64,000 bases of DNA from DASRIA01 sp963816975 (GCA_963816975.1 CAWFMD010000003.1:186001-250000); one strand, 5' to 3'; positions 41,123 through 49,733 are shown, counted from the first letter of the stretch. The notes: generated from the letters alone by a model not told the origin. A program made the numbers and translations.

Positions 41123-41997
41123 CGCACATCGCGGGGCGCGACTCGCTCACGCTGCTGATGGCCTACGCGGCCGCGACCGAGAACATCAAGCTCGGCACAG
41201 GCGTGATCCCGATCTACTCCCGCACTCCCGTCGCGATGGCGCAGCAGGCCGCCACGATCGACGAGTTCTCCAAGGGGCGAATGGTGCTGGGTCTGGGGGT
41301 CTCGCACGCGGTCACGGTCGAGAACTGGTACGGAACCAGGATCGAGCGGCCCGTCGCGGCGATGCGCGAGTACGTCGCGGCGGTGCGCGCGATGCTCACC
41401 GGCCGCGAGGTGCCGGAGGGCAAGTACTTCCCCACGAGCTTCCGCTTCATGGGTTACGAGCCGCGGCCCGACCTGCCGATCTACGTGGCCGGGCTGTCGC
41501 CGAACATGCTGGAGCTAGCCGGCGAGGTGGCGGACGGAGTGATGCTGTGGCTGTGCAACCCCGGCTACATCCGCGACGTGGTGGTGCCCGCGGTCCGGGC
41601 CGGCCGCGAGCGGGCCGGGAAGAGCATGGACGCGTTCGACGTCGTCGCGGCCGTGCCCTCCGCCGCCACCGACGACCGCGCCGCCACATGGACGACAATG
41701 CGCAACGACCTCGTCACCTATTGGAGCCTGCCCTTCTACCGCGCCATGATCGAGCGGTCCGGCTTCGGCGATGACATCGCGGCCTTCGACGCCGGGATGC
41801 AAAGCGGCGACGTGGAGGTTGCGAAACGCGGCATCTCGGACGGCTTCCTCGAGTCCCTCACGGCGATCGGCTCTCCCGCGGACGTGCGCGCCGGAGTGCG
41901 TCGCTACCACGAAGCGGGCGCTACGTCACCGTGCGTGGGAGCAGTGCCCGGTACGGACTTCGAAGCAACGCTGGCAGCCGCCGCTCCCGGTCACTGA
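41020..41997 (+). CDS. LLM-class F420-dependent oxidoreductase
   Basis: A 325-residue luciferase-like monooxygenase-fold enzyme. The N-terminal (RADHLGYDSVYVTHIAGRD) and central (IKLGTGVIPIYSRTPVAMAQQAATIDEFSKGR) strands match F420-dependent reductases/dehydrogenases rather than FMN luciferases. GLGVSHAVTVE forms part of the deazaflavin pocket. The substrate cannot be inferred. It is a likely user of the F420 made by the genes at 20789-27044. Confidence 0.85.
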   Translation: MAGLGSFISVGRSLDQALARVKRADHLGYDSVYVTHIAGRDSLTLLMAYAAATENIKLGTGVIPIYSRTPVAMAQQAATIDEFSKGRMVLGLGVSHAVTVENWYGTRIERPVAAMREYVAAVRAMLTGREVPEGKYFPTSFRFMGYEPRPDLPIYVAGLSPNMLELAGEVADGVMLWLCNPGYIRDVVVPAVRAGRERAGKSMDAFDVVAAVPSAATDDRAATWTTMRNDLVTYWSLPFYRAMIERSGFGDDIAAFDAGMQSGDVEVAKRGISDGFLESLTAIGSPADVRAGVRRYHEAGATSPCVGAVPGTDFEATLAAAAPGH

Positions 41998-42136
41998 AGA
42001 AAAAGCTTGCCGCCTGGACGCATGTTGACTACCTTGGAATACGTCACGGATGGCGTGATTCAGGTTCGCAGCAGGACTCGCATCAACCCGCACCGCATCT
42101 CCGGCCAGCGCAGCATCGCGGCTGACCGGGACACAT

Positions 42137-42182
42137 CTCGAGGATCATCGGCCGCCGGGGGGCTCCGCCGATGGTCCTCGAG
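42137..42182 (+). terminator. 16-bp terminator after the LLM oxidoreductase
   Basis: Sixteen-base arms (42137-42152 and 42167-42182), beginning CTCGAGGA and ending TCCTCGAG, with one mismatch and a 14-base loop. The remainder of the 243-base gap up to moaA shows only the moaA promoter hexamer. Confidence 0.7.
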
Positions 42183-42227
42183 AATGTGGCGGTTCCAGCA
42201 CTCCCTCTGAACCTGATGACCGCGGGC

Positions 42228-42233
42228 TAGACT
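42228..42233 (+). promoter_or_regulatory. Leaderless promoter of moaA
   Basis: TAGACT ends 7 bases before ATG 42241, with no Shine-Dalgarno between them. Confidence 0.55.
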
Positions 42234-42240
42234 TGGCGGC

Positions 42241-43245
42241 ATGTCCATGCGGCCTGCGGAGCAGCTGCGCGACGGCCACGGTCGGCCGATCGGCGACGTG
42301 CGCGTGTCCGTCACGGATCGCTGCAATTTCCGCTGCCAGTACTGCATGCCCGCCGAGGGGCTGCCGTGGCTGGACCGATCGGAGATCCTGACCTTCGAGG
42401 AGATCGATCGCCTGGTGCGGTTGTTCGTCTCGATGGGCGTCACCGACGTGCGGCTCACCGGCGGCGAACCGCTGGTGCGACGCGACGTTGCGAACCTGGT
42501 CGGGATGCTCGCGCGAATCGACGGGCTGCACGACCTCTCACTCACCACCAACGGCTACCTTTTGGAGCGCATGGCAGGCGACCTGGCCGCCGCGGGGCTG
42601 CGGCGGATCAACGTGTCGCTCGACTCGCTGTCGCGGGACCGGTTCTTCCAGATGACCCGGCGCGACGCCCTTCCGCAGGTGCTCGCCGGCCTCGAGGCGC
42701 TCGAGCGCCATCCGGCGATCGGCCCGATCAAGGTGAACTGCGTCGCGATGCGCGACTTCACCGAGGACGAGGTGCTGCCGTTCGCGGAGTTCGCGCGGCG
42801 CAAGCCCTACGAGGTCAGGTTCATCGAGTTCATGCCACTGGATGCCGATCGGTCATGGTCGGAGGACCGTGTGCTGAGCGGCGCCGAGGTGCGGGACCTG
42901 ATCCACCGCGTCCACCCGCTCGAGGCGACGCCGCGCGATCCCCACTCGACGGCGCGCGTCTACCGGTTTGCGGACGGCCGCGGCGAGATCGGGTTCGTGA
43001 ACCCCGTTTCCGAGCCGTTCTGCTCCGACTGCAACCGCGTGCGGCTGACCGCCGAGGGAAAGCTCCGCACATGTCTTTTCAGCATGCACGAGACGGACCT
43101 GCGCGAGCCGCTGCGCGCGGGCGCCGATGACGTCGAGCTGGAGCAGGTGATCCGCGCTGCCGTGTGGCGCAAGGAACTCAAGCACCACGTGAGTGAGCCC
43201 GGCTTCCGGCAGCCGGCCCGCACGATGAGCCGGATCGGCGGCTGA
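42241..43245 (+). CDS. moaA: GTP 3',8-cyclase MoaA
   Basis: A 334-residue radical-SAM enzyme starting molybdenum cofactor synthesis from GTP. The N-terminal cluster CNFRCQYC (CxxxCxxC) is preceded by VSVTDR. RLTGGEPLVRRD follows, and the second cluster is at CSDCNRVRLTAEGKLRTC (CxxC...C). The C-terminus is RIGG, keeping the essential Gly-Gly that inserts into the active site. No other mo-genes are in the window. ATG 42241 follows a leaderless hexamer. Confidence 0.95.
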   Translation: MSMRPAEQLRDGHGRPIGDVRVSVTDRCNFRCQYCMPAEGLPWLDRSEILTFEEIDRLVRLFVSMGVTDVRLTGGEPLVRRDVANLVGMLARIDGLHDLSLTTNGYLLERMAGDLAAAGLRRINVSLDSLSRDRFFQMTRRDALPQVLAGLEALERHPAIGPIKVNCVAMRDFTEDEVLPFAEFARRKPYEVRFIEFMPLDADRSWSEDRVLSGAEVRDLIHRVHPLEATPRDPHSTARVYRFADGRGEIGFVNPVSEPFCSDCNRVRLTAEGKLRTCLFSMHETDLREPLRAGADDVELEQVIRAAVWRKELKHHVSEPGFRQPARTMSRIGG

Positions 43246-43247
43246 AC

Positions 43248-43847
43248 GTGGCCGAGGCCGAGAGCCCCCGCCCGCCGGAGCGCCGCGCCGAGAGCGACGA
43301 CGGCAGGCCGTGGCTGCGCTGCTACCGCTGCTGGTCGCAGAACCTCGAGGCCCAGGTCCACTACGACGCGATCCTGCGCATCGATCCCGAGTCCGGGACC
43401 TTCACCGAGCGCGTGGACGAGGTGCAGGAGGCGGTCGTACAGTGCCTCGACTGCATGCACGACCAGCCGCACCTGACCTTCACCGACGGCCACGTCGAGC
43501 CGATCGAGGACCGCTGGGAGCGGATGGTGACCGGGACGCCGTGGGTCGCCTCCTGCACCGTGACGGTCGACCAGGACCTCGTCGAGGTCTGCTCCGGGCC
43601 GGAGGCCGCCGACTCCCTCACCTACGGAGCGTTCGGCGAGGGGGGCACACGCGAGTTCTTCACCCACGTGCGCTTCCACAAGCACGACGAAGACAAGATC
43701 ACGATCCACCTGCTGGTGGAGCTGTACGCGCGTACGGCCGAGGAGGCCGGCGAGGTGCTCGAAGAGGCCTCACGCGGCGTGCTCTCGATCACCTCGCTCG
43801 CCGAGGAAAGCCGGCCCCCCGCGGCCGAGTCGAGCGAGTCGCACTAG
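43248..43847 (+). CDS. Unknown protein with two CxxC motifs, downstream of moaA
   Basis: A 199-residue protein beginning at GTG 43248, 2 bases after the moaA stop, so likely co-expressed. Near the N-terminus are CYRC and, about 45 residues later, CLDC, which together could form a zinc ribbon or bind an Fe-S cluster. The rest is acidic, with a VHYDAILRIDPESGTF-type beta segment and a long C-terminal helix. No family is recognised. A role in cofactor or metal handling is suggested only by position. Confidence 0.6.
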   Translation: MAEAESPRPPERRAESDDGRPWLRCYRCWSQNLEAQVHYDAILRIDPESGTFTERVDEVQEAVVQCLDCMHDQPHLTFTDGHVEPIEDRWERMVTGTPWVASCTVTVDQDLVEVCSGPEAADSLTYGAFGEGGTREFFTHVRFHKHDEDKITIHLLVELYARTAEEAGEVLEEASRGVLSITSLAEESRPPAAESSESH

Positions 43848-43950
43848 CCGCTGCGCGCTAACCGCGGTGCGCGGCTTAGGGTGTCCCTGGCACCCACAAA
43901 GTGTCGCACGACGGACTTAGAGGTTCGCGGCGTGGCGCGCGACTTCGTCG

Positions 43951-45777
43951 CTACCCGCCGAGCCGCTCCTCCAGCTGCTCGAGCTGCGTTCGCAGCTCGG
44001 CCGGCAGGCGCTCGCCGAAGCGGGCGTAGTGCTCGTGGATCGTGGGCAGCTCCGCGCGCAGGCCCTCCGCGTCGACCCGCAGCAGCTCCGCCATGTCCGC
44101 GGCGCTCACGTCGAGCCCGGTCGTGTCGATCCCGCCCTCGGCCGGCACCAGCCCGGCCGGGGTCTCGACCGCGCCGGCGGAGCCCTCGCAGCGGCGGAAG
44201 ATCCACGCCAGCACGCGGCTGTTCTCGCCGAATCCGGGCCACAGGAAGCTCCCGTCGTCGTGCTTGCGGAACCAGTTGACGTGAAACAGCCTGGGGAGCT
44301 TCGACGCATCGCCCTCGCGCCCGATGCGCAGCCAATGCGCGAAGTAGTCGCCCATGTGGTAGCCGCAGAACGGCAGCATCGCGAACGGGTCGTAGCGCAA
44401 CTGGCCGACAGCGCCGGCCGCAGCCGCCGTCGTTTCCGACGACATGATCGAGCCCATGAACACGCCGTGCTCCCAGTCGAAGGCCTCACGCACCAGCGGC
44501 ACGTTGGTGGCGCGCCGCCCGCCGAACAGGATTGCGTCGATCGGCACGCCGGCGGGGTCCTCCCACTCCGGCGCGATCGAGGGGCACTGCCCCGCCGGAG
44601 TCGTGAACCGCGCGTTCGGATGTGCGGCCGGGTGGTCGGCATCCGGGGTCCAGTCGTTCCCGCGCCAGTCGATCGCGTGGTCCGGGGGATCCTTCGTCAT
44701 GCCCTCCCACCAGATGTCACCGTCGTCCGTGCGCGCCGTGTTCGTGAAGATCGAGGACTCCCGGATCGTCGCCATCGCGTTCGGGTTGGTCTGCTCGCCC
44801 GTCCCCGGCGCGACGCCGAAGAAGCCGGCCTCGGGGTTGATCGCGTAGAGGCGGCCGTCGGGTCCGAACTTCATCCACGCGATGTCGTCGCCGACCGTCT
44901 CGACCTTCCACCCCGGAAGGGTCGGGATCAGCATCGCGAGGTTGGTCTTGCCGCACGCTGACGGGAACGCGCCCGTCACGTACTTCGTGACCCCCTCCGG
45001 CGAGGTCAGCTTCAGAATCAGCATGTGCTCGGCCATCCAGCCCTCGTCGCGCGCCATCACCGACGCAATCCGCAGCGCGAAGCACTTCTTGCCGAGCAGC
45101 GCGTTGCCGCCATAGCCCGAGCCGTACGACCAGATCTCGCGGCTCGCCGGAAAGTGCACGATGTACTTGTTGGTCTCGTCACAGGGCCACGGCACGTCGT
45201 CGGCACCGTCTGCGAGCGGGTGCCCGACCGAGTGCAGGCAGGGGACGAAGTCCCCGTCCTCACCCAGCACCTCGAGCGCATCGCCGCCCATGCGGGTCAT
45301 GATCCGCATGCTGACCGCGACGTACGCGGAGTCGGTGAGCTGCACGCCGATGTGCGCGATGGGGGAACCCAGCGGGCCCATCGAGAAGGGGACCACGTAC
45401 ATCGTGCGGCCCTGCATCGATCCACGGAACAGCTCGGTGAGTGCCTCGCGCATCTCCTGCGGGTCCCGCCAGTTGTTCGTGGGACCGGCCTCGGCCTCGC
45501 GCTCGGAGCAGATGAAGGTGCGGTCTTCGACGCGCGCCACATCTCCGGGATCGGAGCGCGCGAGATAGGAGTTGGGGCGCTTTGCAGCGGACAGGCTCTC
45601 GAACGTCCCCCGCTCGACCAGTTCCTGACACAGCGCGTGGTACTCCTCCGCCGAGCCATCGCACCAACGGATCGCAGCCGGCTGCGTGAGTGCCGCCACC
45701 TCCTCGACCCACGCCCGCAGGCGCTCGTGGTGTGTCGGTGCTTCCTGGTCCTGCGTCGTTGCTGCGCTCTCACTCAC
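43951..45777 (-). CDS. pckG: Phosphoenolpyruvate carboxykinase (GTP)
   Basis: A 608-residue cytosolic enzyme interconverting oxaloacetate and PEP, the entry to gluconeogenesis. It is of the GTP-dependent type. The P-loop with active-site Cys is FPSACGKTNLAM, the metal-binding region contains VGDDIAWMKFGPDGRLYAINPEAGFFGVAPGTG, and FGGRRATNVPLVREA and WVNWF-type nucleotide contacts (HVNWFRKHDDG, GFGENSRVL) are present. It is consistent with growth on acetyl-CoA-forming substrates together with ccr and mcl. GTG 45777 has AGGAG about 13-14 bases upstream, so the initiation signal is weak. The 103-base gap to 43847 shows only a short GGGTG/CACCC hairpin. Confidence 0.95.
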   Translation of the reverse strand: MSESAATTQDQEAPTHHERLRAWVEEVAALTQPAAIRWCDGSAEEYHALCQELVERGTFESLSAAKRPNSYLARSDPGDVARVEDRTFICSEREAEAGPTNNWRDPQEMREALTELFRGSMQGRTMYVVPFSMGPLGSPIAHIGVQLTDSAYVAVSMRIMTRMGGDALEVLGEDGDFVPCLHSVGHPLADGADDVPWPCDETNKYIVHFPASREIWSYGSGYGGNALLGKKCFALRIASVMARDEGWMAEHMLILKLTSPEGVTKYVTGAFPSACGKTNLAMLIPTLPGWKVETVGDDIAWMKFGPDGRLYAINPEAGFFGVAPGTGEQTNPNAMATIRESSIFTNTARTDDGDIWWEGMTKDPPDHAIDWRGNDWTPDADHPAAHPNARFTTPAGQCPSIAPEWEDPAGVPIDAILFGGRRATNVPLVREAFDWEHGVFMGSIMSSETTAAAAGAVGQLRYDPFAMLPFCGYHMGDYFAHWLRIGREGDASKLPRLFHVNWFRKHDDGSFLWPGFGENSRVLAWIFRRCEGSAGAVETPAGLVPAEGGIDTTGLDVSAADMAELLRVDAEGLRAELPTIHEHYARFGERLPAELRTQLEQLEERLGG

Positions 45778-45854
45778 GATTGATCAGCTACTCCTTTTTC
45801 CGCCGCGCGATCCGGCCATTCTGCCGGATCGGCGGGCGATCAGCGTTGGCCGGC

Positions 45855-46379
45855 CTACTTTCCCGGCGTCCTGCGGGGGACCAGCACGGCGCGACGAAAG
45901 GTCGCCACCAGCTCGTTCCGTTGGTTGTAGACATCTGTCCTGACCCGCACTACGCCCCGGTCGGGCTTGGATTGCGAGGCTCGTACCTCCAGCACCTCGG
46001 ACTCCGCGAACAGGGTGTCGCCGTGGAAAACGGGCGCCGGATGGGTCAGCTCCTCCGTGGCCAGGTTCGCGATCGCCTTGCCCGAGACGTCCGCGACCGA
46101 CATGCCGAGCGCCAGCGAGTACACCAGCGGCCCGACCACCACGTTGCGGCCCTGCTGCGACTGCGACGCGTACAGGTCGTTGATGTGCAGCGGGTGGTGG
46201 TTCATCGTGACCAGGCAGAACAGGTGGTCGTCCGCCTCGGTCACGGTCTTGGCCGGCCAGTGCTTGTAGACCGCACCCTGCTCGAAGTCCTCCAGGTAGC
46301 GCCCGTAGGGCCGCGCACCCGTCGCCTCGCGCGAGGCCTGGTCGAAGGTAGTGCCCTGCTTCGGATCGGTCTCGGCCAA
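45855..46379 (-). CDS. MaoC-family dehydratase
   Basis: A 174-residue hot-dog-fold hydratase/dehydratase acting on acyl-CoA esters. Segments: EADDHLFCLVTMNHHPLHINDLYAS with the catalytic Asp-His region, VVVGPLVYSLALGMSV, and HPAPVFHGDTLFAESEVLEV. Small MaoC proteins of this form often sit with CitE/Mcl-like lyases and acyl-CoA dehydrogenases. A mesaconyl-CoA or methylmalyl-CoA hydratase role in the nearby pathway is plausible but unproven. TTG 46379 follows GGAGG by about 10 bases and the preceding gene's stop by 4 bases. Confidence 0.85.
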   Translation of the reverse strand: MAETDPKQGTTFDQASREATGARPYGRYLEDFEQGAVYKHWPAKTVTEADDHLFCLVTMNHHPLHINDLYASQSQQGRNVVVGPLVYSLALGMSVADVSGKAIANLATEELTHPAPVFHGDTLFAESEVLEVRASQSKPDRGVVRVRTDVYNQRNELVATFRRAVLVPRRTPGK

Positions 46380-46383
46380 TTGC

Positions 46384-46752
46384 TCAGAGCCTCCGTTTCT
46401 TGGTCTTCTGCCGTTGCTCGTGACGTTCGATGACCATACCGATGAGCTTCAGGATCTCCTCGCTCCCGGCGACGCGCACGTAGCCGTTCTCATAGGCGTC
46501 GCGCCAGTGCTGCAGGCGCCCATCCTTCGCGAGCTCGTTGAAGTGCGAGCGCGGCGCGACCACCATCACCTTCGCATCTCCGGCCGGATCCTTTCTGATG
46601 TCGACGTGCGGGAACTCGACTCGCCAGGTCTGCGATTCACGGCGAGCGCGCAGGTCGAGCCGAATCACGAGCTTGAGCTGCTTGAGGGCGGGGATCTCCT
46701 CGAGAAAGCGCCGGGCTCCCTCCTCGATCAGTTTCTGCGTGTCCGATGACAC
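46384..46752 (-). CDS. Hypothetical protein, possible SCP2-like
   Basis: A 122-residue protein. An N-terminal helix (TQKLIEEGARRFLEEIPALKQL) is followed by beta strands (LVIRLDLRAR, TWRVEFPHVDIR, AKVMVVAPRSHF), then a helix with NGYVRVAGSEEILKLIGMV and a strongly basic tail. The G-V-V-x-G-S followed by a final helix recalls sterol-carrier-protein 2 domains, which bind lipids or acyl-CoA. The match is weak. Operon with MaoC downstream. Confidence 0.6.
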   Translation of the reverse strand: MSSDTQKLIEEGARRFLEEIPALKQLKLVIRLDLRARRESQTWRVEFPHVDIRKDPAGDAKVMVVAPRSHFNELAKDGRLQHWRDAYENGYVRVAGSEEILKLIGMVIERHEQRQKTKKRRL

Positions 46753-46832
46753 AGGGCCGGAAGGGTATCCGAGCCCGTCGATCCCAGTGTCCGGCGGCCG
46801 GCGCGCGATGCGGACGGTATCCTGCGCGAACC

Positions 46833-47342
46833 ATGTTCAACAAGGAAAAGCGACAGCAGGCCAAGGCCACCAAGGCGTATCTGAAGGAGCAGATGAAGCC
46901 GCGGCCGACGTTCGACCAGAGGATGGAGCGCAAGGCCGAGGTCAAGGAGAAGACGAAGGCCTCCGACGAGCGCGAGGAGGGCATCCGCACCCGGCTGAAG
47001 GCGATTCACGCCGGAGAGGCCGGCGGAGACGTCGCGCAGATGGGCTCGGACCTCCTCTATATCGGGCAACTGTCGGAGGTCCACGTCCAGGTCCAGGACC
47101 AGTTCAGCACTCCGGAGAAATGCATGACGCGCTGGATCGTGCACGCCAAGCACGACAAGGAGTTCCTGGGGATGGCCCCCACCGGGCGCGAGGTGAGCTT
47201 TTCCGGCGTGACCGTCAGTTACTTCGCGACGATCAGCAAGGCCGGCGTCATGGCGAGCATTCAGAGCGGTGCTCCGAGCGTCACTCAGGAGTATCAATAC
47301 TGGGACATGGTGGCGCTGCTACAGCAGATCCAGGCGCCCTAG
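46833..47342 (+). CDS. SnoaL-like / ester cyclase family protein
   Basis: A 169-residue protein. After a charged, possibly coiled N-terminus (about 55 residues rich in Lys/Glu/Gln), a SnoaL-like alpha-beta barrel domain follows. EVHVQVQDQFSTPEKCMTRWIVHAKHDKEFLGMAPTGREVSFSGVTVSYF matches the usual trait of ester-cyclase/polyketide-cyclase relatives, with the conserved PTG turn. The substrate is unknown. ATG 46833 follows TATCCT (46818-46823) by 9 bases. Confidence 0.75.
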   Translation: MFNKEKRQQAKATKAYLKEQMKPRPTFDQRMERKAEVKEKTKASDEREEGIRTRLKAIHAGEAGGDVAQMGSDLLYIGQLSEVHVQVQDQFSTPEKCMTRWIVHAKHDKEFLGMAPTGREVSFSGVTVSYFATISKAGVMASIQSGAPSVTQEYQYWDMVALLQQIQAP

Positions 47343-47352
47343 GACAGGCCGG

Positions 47353-48561
47353 CTAGATCTTGTGGCGCTCGAGCAGCTTCTTGCCGATCACCATGCGCTG
47401 GATCTCTGAGGTGCCTTCGCCGATCAGCAGCAGCGGCGCGTCGCGGTAGAGGCGCTCGATCTCGTACTCCTTCGAGTAGCCGTAGCCGCCGTGGATGCGG
47501 AAGGAGTCCTCGACCACCTCCTTGCCGGCCTCCGACGCGTAGAGCTTCGCCATGCCCGCCTCGACGTCCGAGCGCTGCCCGGCATCCTTCATCCGCGCCG
47601 CCTTGAAGGTCAGCAGGCGCGCGGCCTCGACCTTCGTCGCCATGTCGGCGAGCTTGAACTGGATCGCCTGGTGCTGAGCGATCGGCTTGCCGAACGTCTT
47701 GCGCTCCTGTGAGTAGCGCAGCGCCAGCTCCAGCGCGCGCTGGGCGATGCCGACGCCGCGCGCGGCCACGTTCACCCGGCCGACCTCGAGCGCGTCCATC
47801 ATCTGGCGAAAACCTTGGCCGAGGCCGCCCTCCTCGCCACCGAGGATGCGATCGGAGGAACAGCGATAGCCGTCGTAGACCAGCTCCGTGGACTCCACGC
47901 CCTTGTAACCCATCTTCTTGATCTTGGGCGGGATCGTGAGGCCCGCATGGTCGCCCGTGTTCTCGGCGGCGCCCGGCTCCTTCTCGGTGATGAAGCAGGT
48001 CATGCCCTTGTAGGGCGGGTCGGCCTTCGTGTCCGTCTTCATCAGCACGAACACGACGCCGGACAGCAGCCCGTTGGTGACCCACATCTTCTGGCCGTTC
48101 AGGACCCAGGCGTCGCCGTCCTTGGCCGCGGTCGACTTGATGCCCTGCACGTCGGAGCCGACCTCGGGCTCGGACAGCGAAAAGGCCGCGCGCAGCTCGC
48201 CGGTCGCCATCTTCGGCAGGAAGTACTCCTTCTGCTCGTCGGTGCCGAACTTCATCAGCAGGTACGAGCCGATGAAGTGCGTGTTGACGACGCCGGAGAT
48301 CGAGATCCAGCCCCGTGAGAGCTCCTCGACGATCATCGCGTAGGTCGTCAGGTCGAGGCCCATCCCGCCGTACTCCTCGGGGATCGTGACCCCGAACAGG
48401 CCCAGCTCCTTCATCTGCTCCACGATCGGCTCCGGGAAGGAGTCCTCGTGGTCGTAGTGCTCCGCCTGCGGGATGATCTGCTCGTCGGCGAATTGGCGCA
48501 CCATCTCGGTGATCGCGCGCTGCTCGTCGGTCTTGTCCAGAAGCTCGGGGGCTGCGGCCAT
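47353..48561 (-). CDS. Acyl-CoA dehydrogenase
   Basis: A 402-residue FAD enzyme. The three-domain fold is clear: IPEEYGGMGLDL, the FAD/substrate loop FSLSEPEVGSDVQGIKSTA and MWVTNG, and a C-terminal helical domain with QERKTFGKPIAQHQAIQFKLADM. The catalytic base position lies in GYGYSKEYEIERLYRDA and the end is IGEGTSEIQRMVIGKKLL. The length is that of short-chain/branched-chain dehydrogenases, shorter than described methylsuccinyl-CoA dehydrogenases. It diverges from mcl through a palindromic promoter. Substrate uncertain. Confidence 0.9.
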   Translation of the reverse strand: MAAAPELLDKTDEQRAITEMVRQFADEQIIPQAEHYDHEDSFPEPIVEQMKELGLFGVTIPEEYGGMGLDLTTYAMIVEELSRGWISISGVVNTHFIGSYLLMKFGTDEQKEYFLPKMATGELRAAFSLSEPEVGSDVQGIKSTAAKDGDAWVLNGQKMWVTNGLLSGVVFVLMKTDTKADPPYKGMTCFITEKEPGAAENTGDHAGLTIPPKIKKMGYKGVESTELVYDGYRCSSDRILGGEEGGLGQGFRQMMDALEVGRVNVAARGVGIAQRALELALRYSQERKTFGKPIAQHQAIQFKLADMATKVEAARLLTFKAARMKDAGQRSDVEAGMAKLYASEAGKEVVEDSFRIHGGYGYSKEYEIERLYRDAPLLLIGEGTSEIQRMVIGKKLLERHKI

Positions 48562-48592
48562 CTCGTTGACTCCCTAATCGGTTTCCTGCCCG

Positions 48593-48606
48593 GAAGGATA
48601 TCCTTC
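48593..48606. promoter_or_regulatory. Palindromic bidirectional promoter, acyl-CoA dehydrogenase / mcl
   Basis: GAAGGATATCCTTC is a perfect 14-bp palindrome containing TATCCT on both strands. The plus copy (48599-48604) is 9 bases from ATG 48614. The minus copy (48600-48595) gives the acyl-CoA dehydrogenase gene a leader of about 25-30 bases with GGGAG before ATG 48561. Confidence 0.6.
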
Positions 48607-48613
48607 GCCGCCC

Positions 48614-49666
48614 ATGAGGAACCCGCGCGACTTCTTCCAGCCCCTCGCCGTGGGCGCACCCGACCCGGTCGTCGAGATCCCGTTCCGGCCCTCGCGGATG
48701 ATCCATTTCTTCGACGCCTCCAACGAGAAGATGGCCGCCAAGGTCCCCGACATGGCCCGCCAGGCCGACATCCTGCTGGGCAACCTCGAGGATGCCGTGC
48801 CGGTCGACCGCAAGATCCCGGCCCGCGAGGGGCTCGTGCGGGTCGGCAAGCAGGTCGACTTCGGAGACACTCAGCTGTGGACCCGGGTGAACAGCCTCGA
48901 CAGCCCCTGGGTGCTGGACGACCTCACCGAGCTGGTCACCGAGATCGGCCACAAGCTCGACGTGATCATGATCCCCAAGGTCGAGGGCCCCTGGGACATC
49001 CACTACGTGGACCGGCTGCTGGCTCAGCTCGAGGCCAAGGCCGGGCTGCGCAGGCCGCTGCTCGTGCACGCGATCCTGGAGACCTCGCTGGGCGTCGTGA
49101 ACCTCGAGCAGATCGCCACCGCCAGCCCCCGCATGCAGGGCATGAGCTTCGGCCCGGCCGACCTGGCCGCGTCTCGGCGGATGAAGACCACGCGCGTCGG
49201 AGGCGGCCACCCGGGCTACCGCGTGATCGAGGACCCGGACCCCGACGATCCCGAGGCGCCGCGCGCGACCGCCCAGCAGGACCCATGGCATTACTCGATC
49301 GCCCGCATGGTCGATGCGTGCACGTCGGCGGGCATCCTGCCCTTCTACGGTCCCTATGGGGACATCAAGGACACGGAGGGGTGCGAGACGCAATTCCGCG
49401 CCGCGTTCCTGCTCGGCTGTGTGGGGGCATGGTCGCTGCATCCCGCCCAGATCGAGATCGCGAAGCGGGTGTTCAGTCCCCCGGCCGACGAGGTGCGGTT
49501 CGCCAAGAAGGTGCTGGAGGCGATTCCCGACGGCCGCGGCGTGCACATGATCGACGGCAAGATGCAGGACGACGCGACCTGGAAGCAGTGCAAGGTGATG
49601 GTGACCCTGGCGGAGATGCTGGCGAAGAAGGACCCTGAGCTGGCGCAGGCCTACGAGCTGACGTAG
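48614..49666 (+). CDS. mcl: Malyl-CoA / beta-methylmalyl-CoA lyase
   Basis: A 350-residue HpcH/HpaI (CitE-like) lyase cleaving malyl-CoA or methylmalyl-CoA to glyoxylate plus acetyl- or propionyl-CoA. Characteristic stretches are RPSRMIHFFDAS, GNLEDAVPVDRK, VIMIPKVEGPWDIHYVD, SFGPADLAASRRMKTTRVGGGHP and a C-terminal DGKMQDDATWKQ. These are as I recall for Chloroflexus-type Mcl rather than the shorter CitE proteins. It fits the ethylmalonyl-CoA pathway with ccr and the mutase. ATG 48614 is leaderless-type. Confidence 0.92.
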   Translation: MRNPRDFFQPLAVGAPDPVVEIPFRPSRMIHFFDASNEKMAAKVPDMARQADILLGNLEDAVPVDRKIPAREGLVRVGKQVDFGDTQLWTRVNSLDSPWVLDDLTELVTEIGHKLDVIMIPKVEGPWDIHYVDRLLAQLEAKAGLRRPLLVHAILETSLGVVNLEQIATASPRMQGMSFGPADLAASRRMKTTRVGGGHPGYRVIEDPDPDDPEAPRATAQQDPWHYSIARMVDACTSAGILPFYGPYGDIKDTEGCETQFRAAFLLGCVGAWSLHPAQIEIAKRVFSPPADEVRFAKKVLEAIPDGRGVHMIDGKMQDDATWKQCKVMVTLAEMLAKKDPELAQAYELT

Positions 49667-49677
49667 CGCACCAGCGT

Positions 49678-49710
49678 GCGCAGGGGCGGGATCAGATCCC
49701 GCCCCTGCGC
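49678..49710. terminator. Bidirectional terminator between mcl and beta-helix gene
   Basis: Arms GCGCAGGGGCGGGAT and ATCCCGCCCCTGCGC pair perfectly over 15 bp with a 3-base loop, between two converging genes. It is stable enough to serve both. Confidence 0.75.
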
Positions 49711-49733
49711 CGGTGGCGCCTGTCAGCCGCGTT

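Noticed and set aside
42007..42210. A 67-codon frame between the LLM oxidoreductase gene and moaA
   Set aside because: It runs straight through the 16-bp terminator hairpin at 42137-42182 and has no hydrophobic core, motif or ribosome binding site.
43848..43950. Short GGGTG/CACCC hairpin after the two-CxxC protein gene
   Set aside because: The stem is only 5 bp and no T-tract follows, so a terminator call is not justified.
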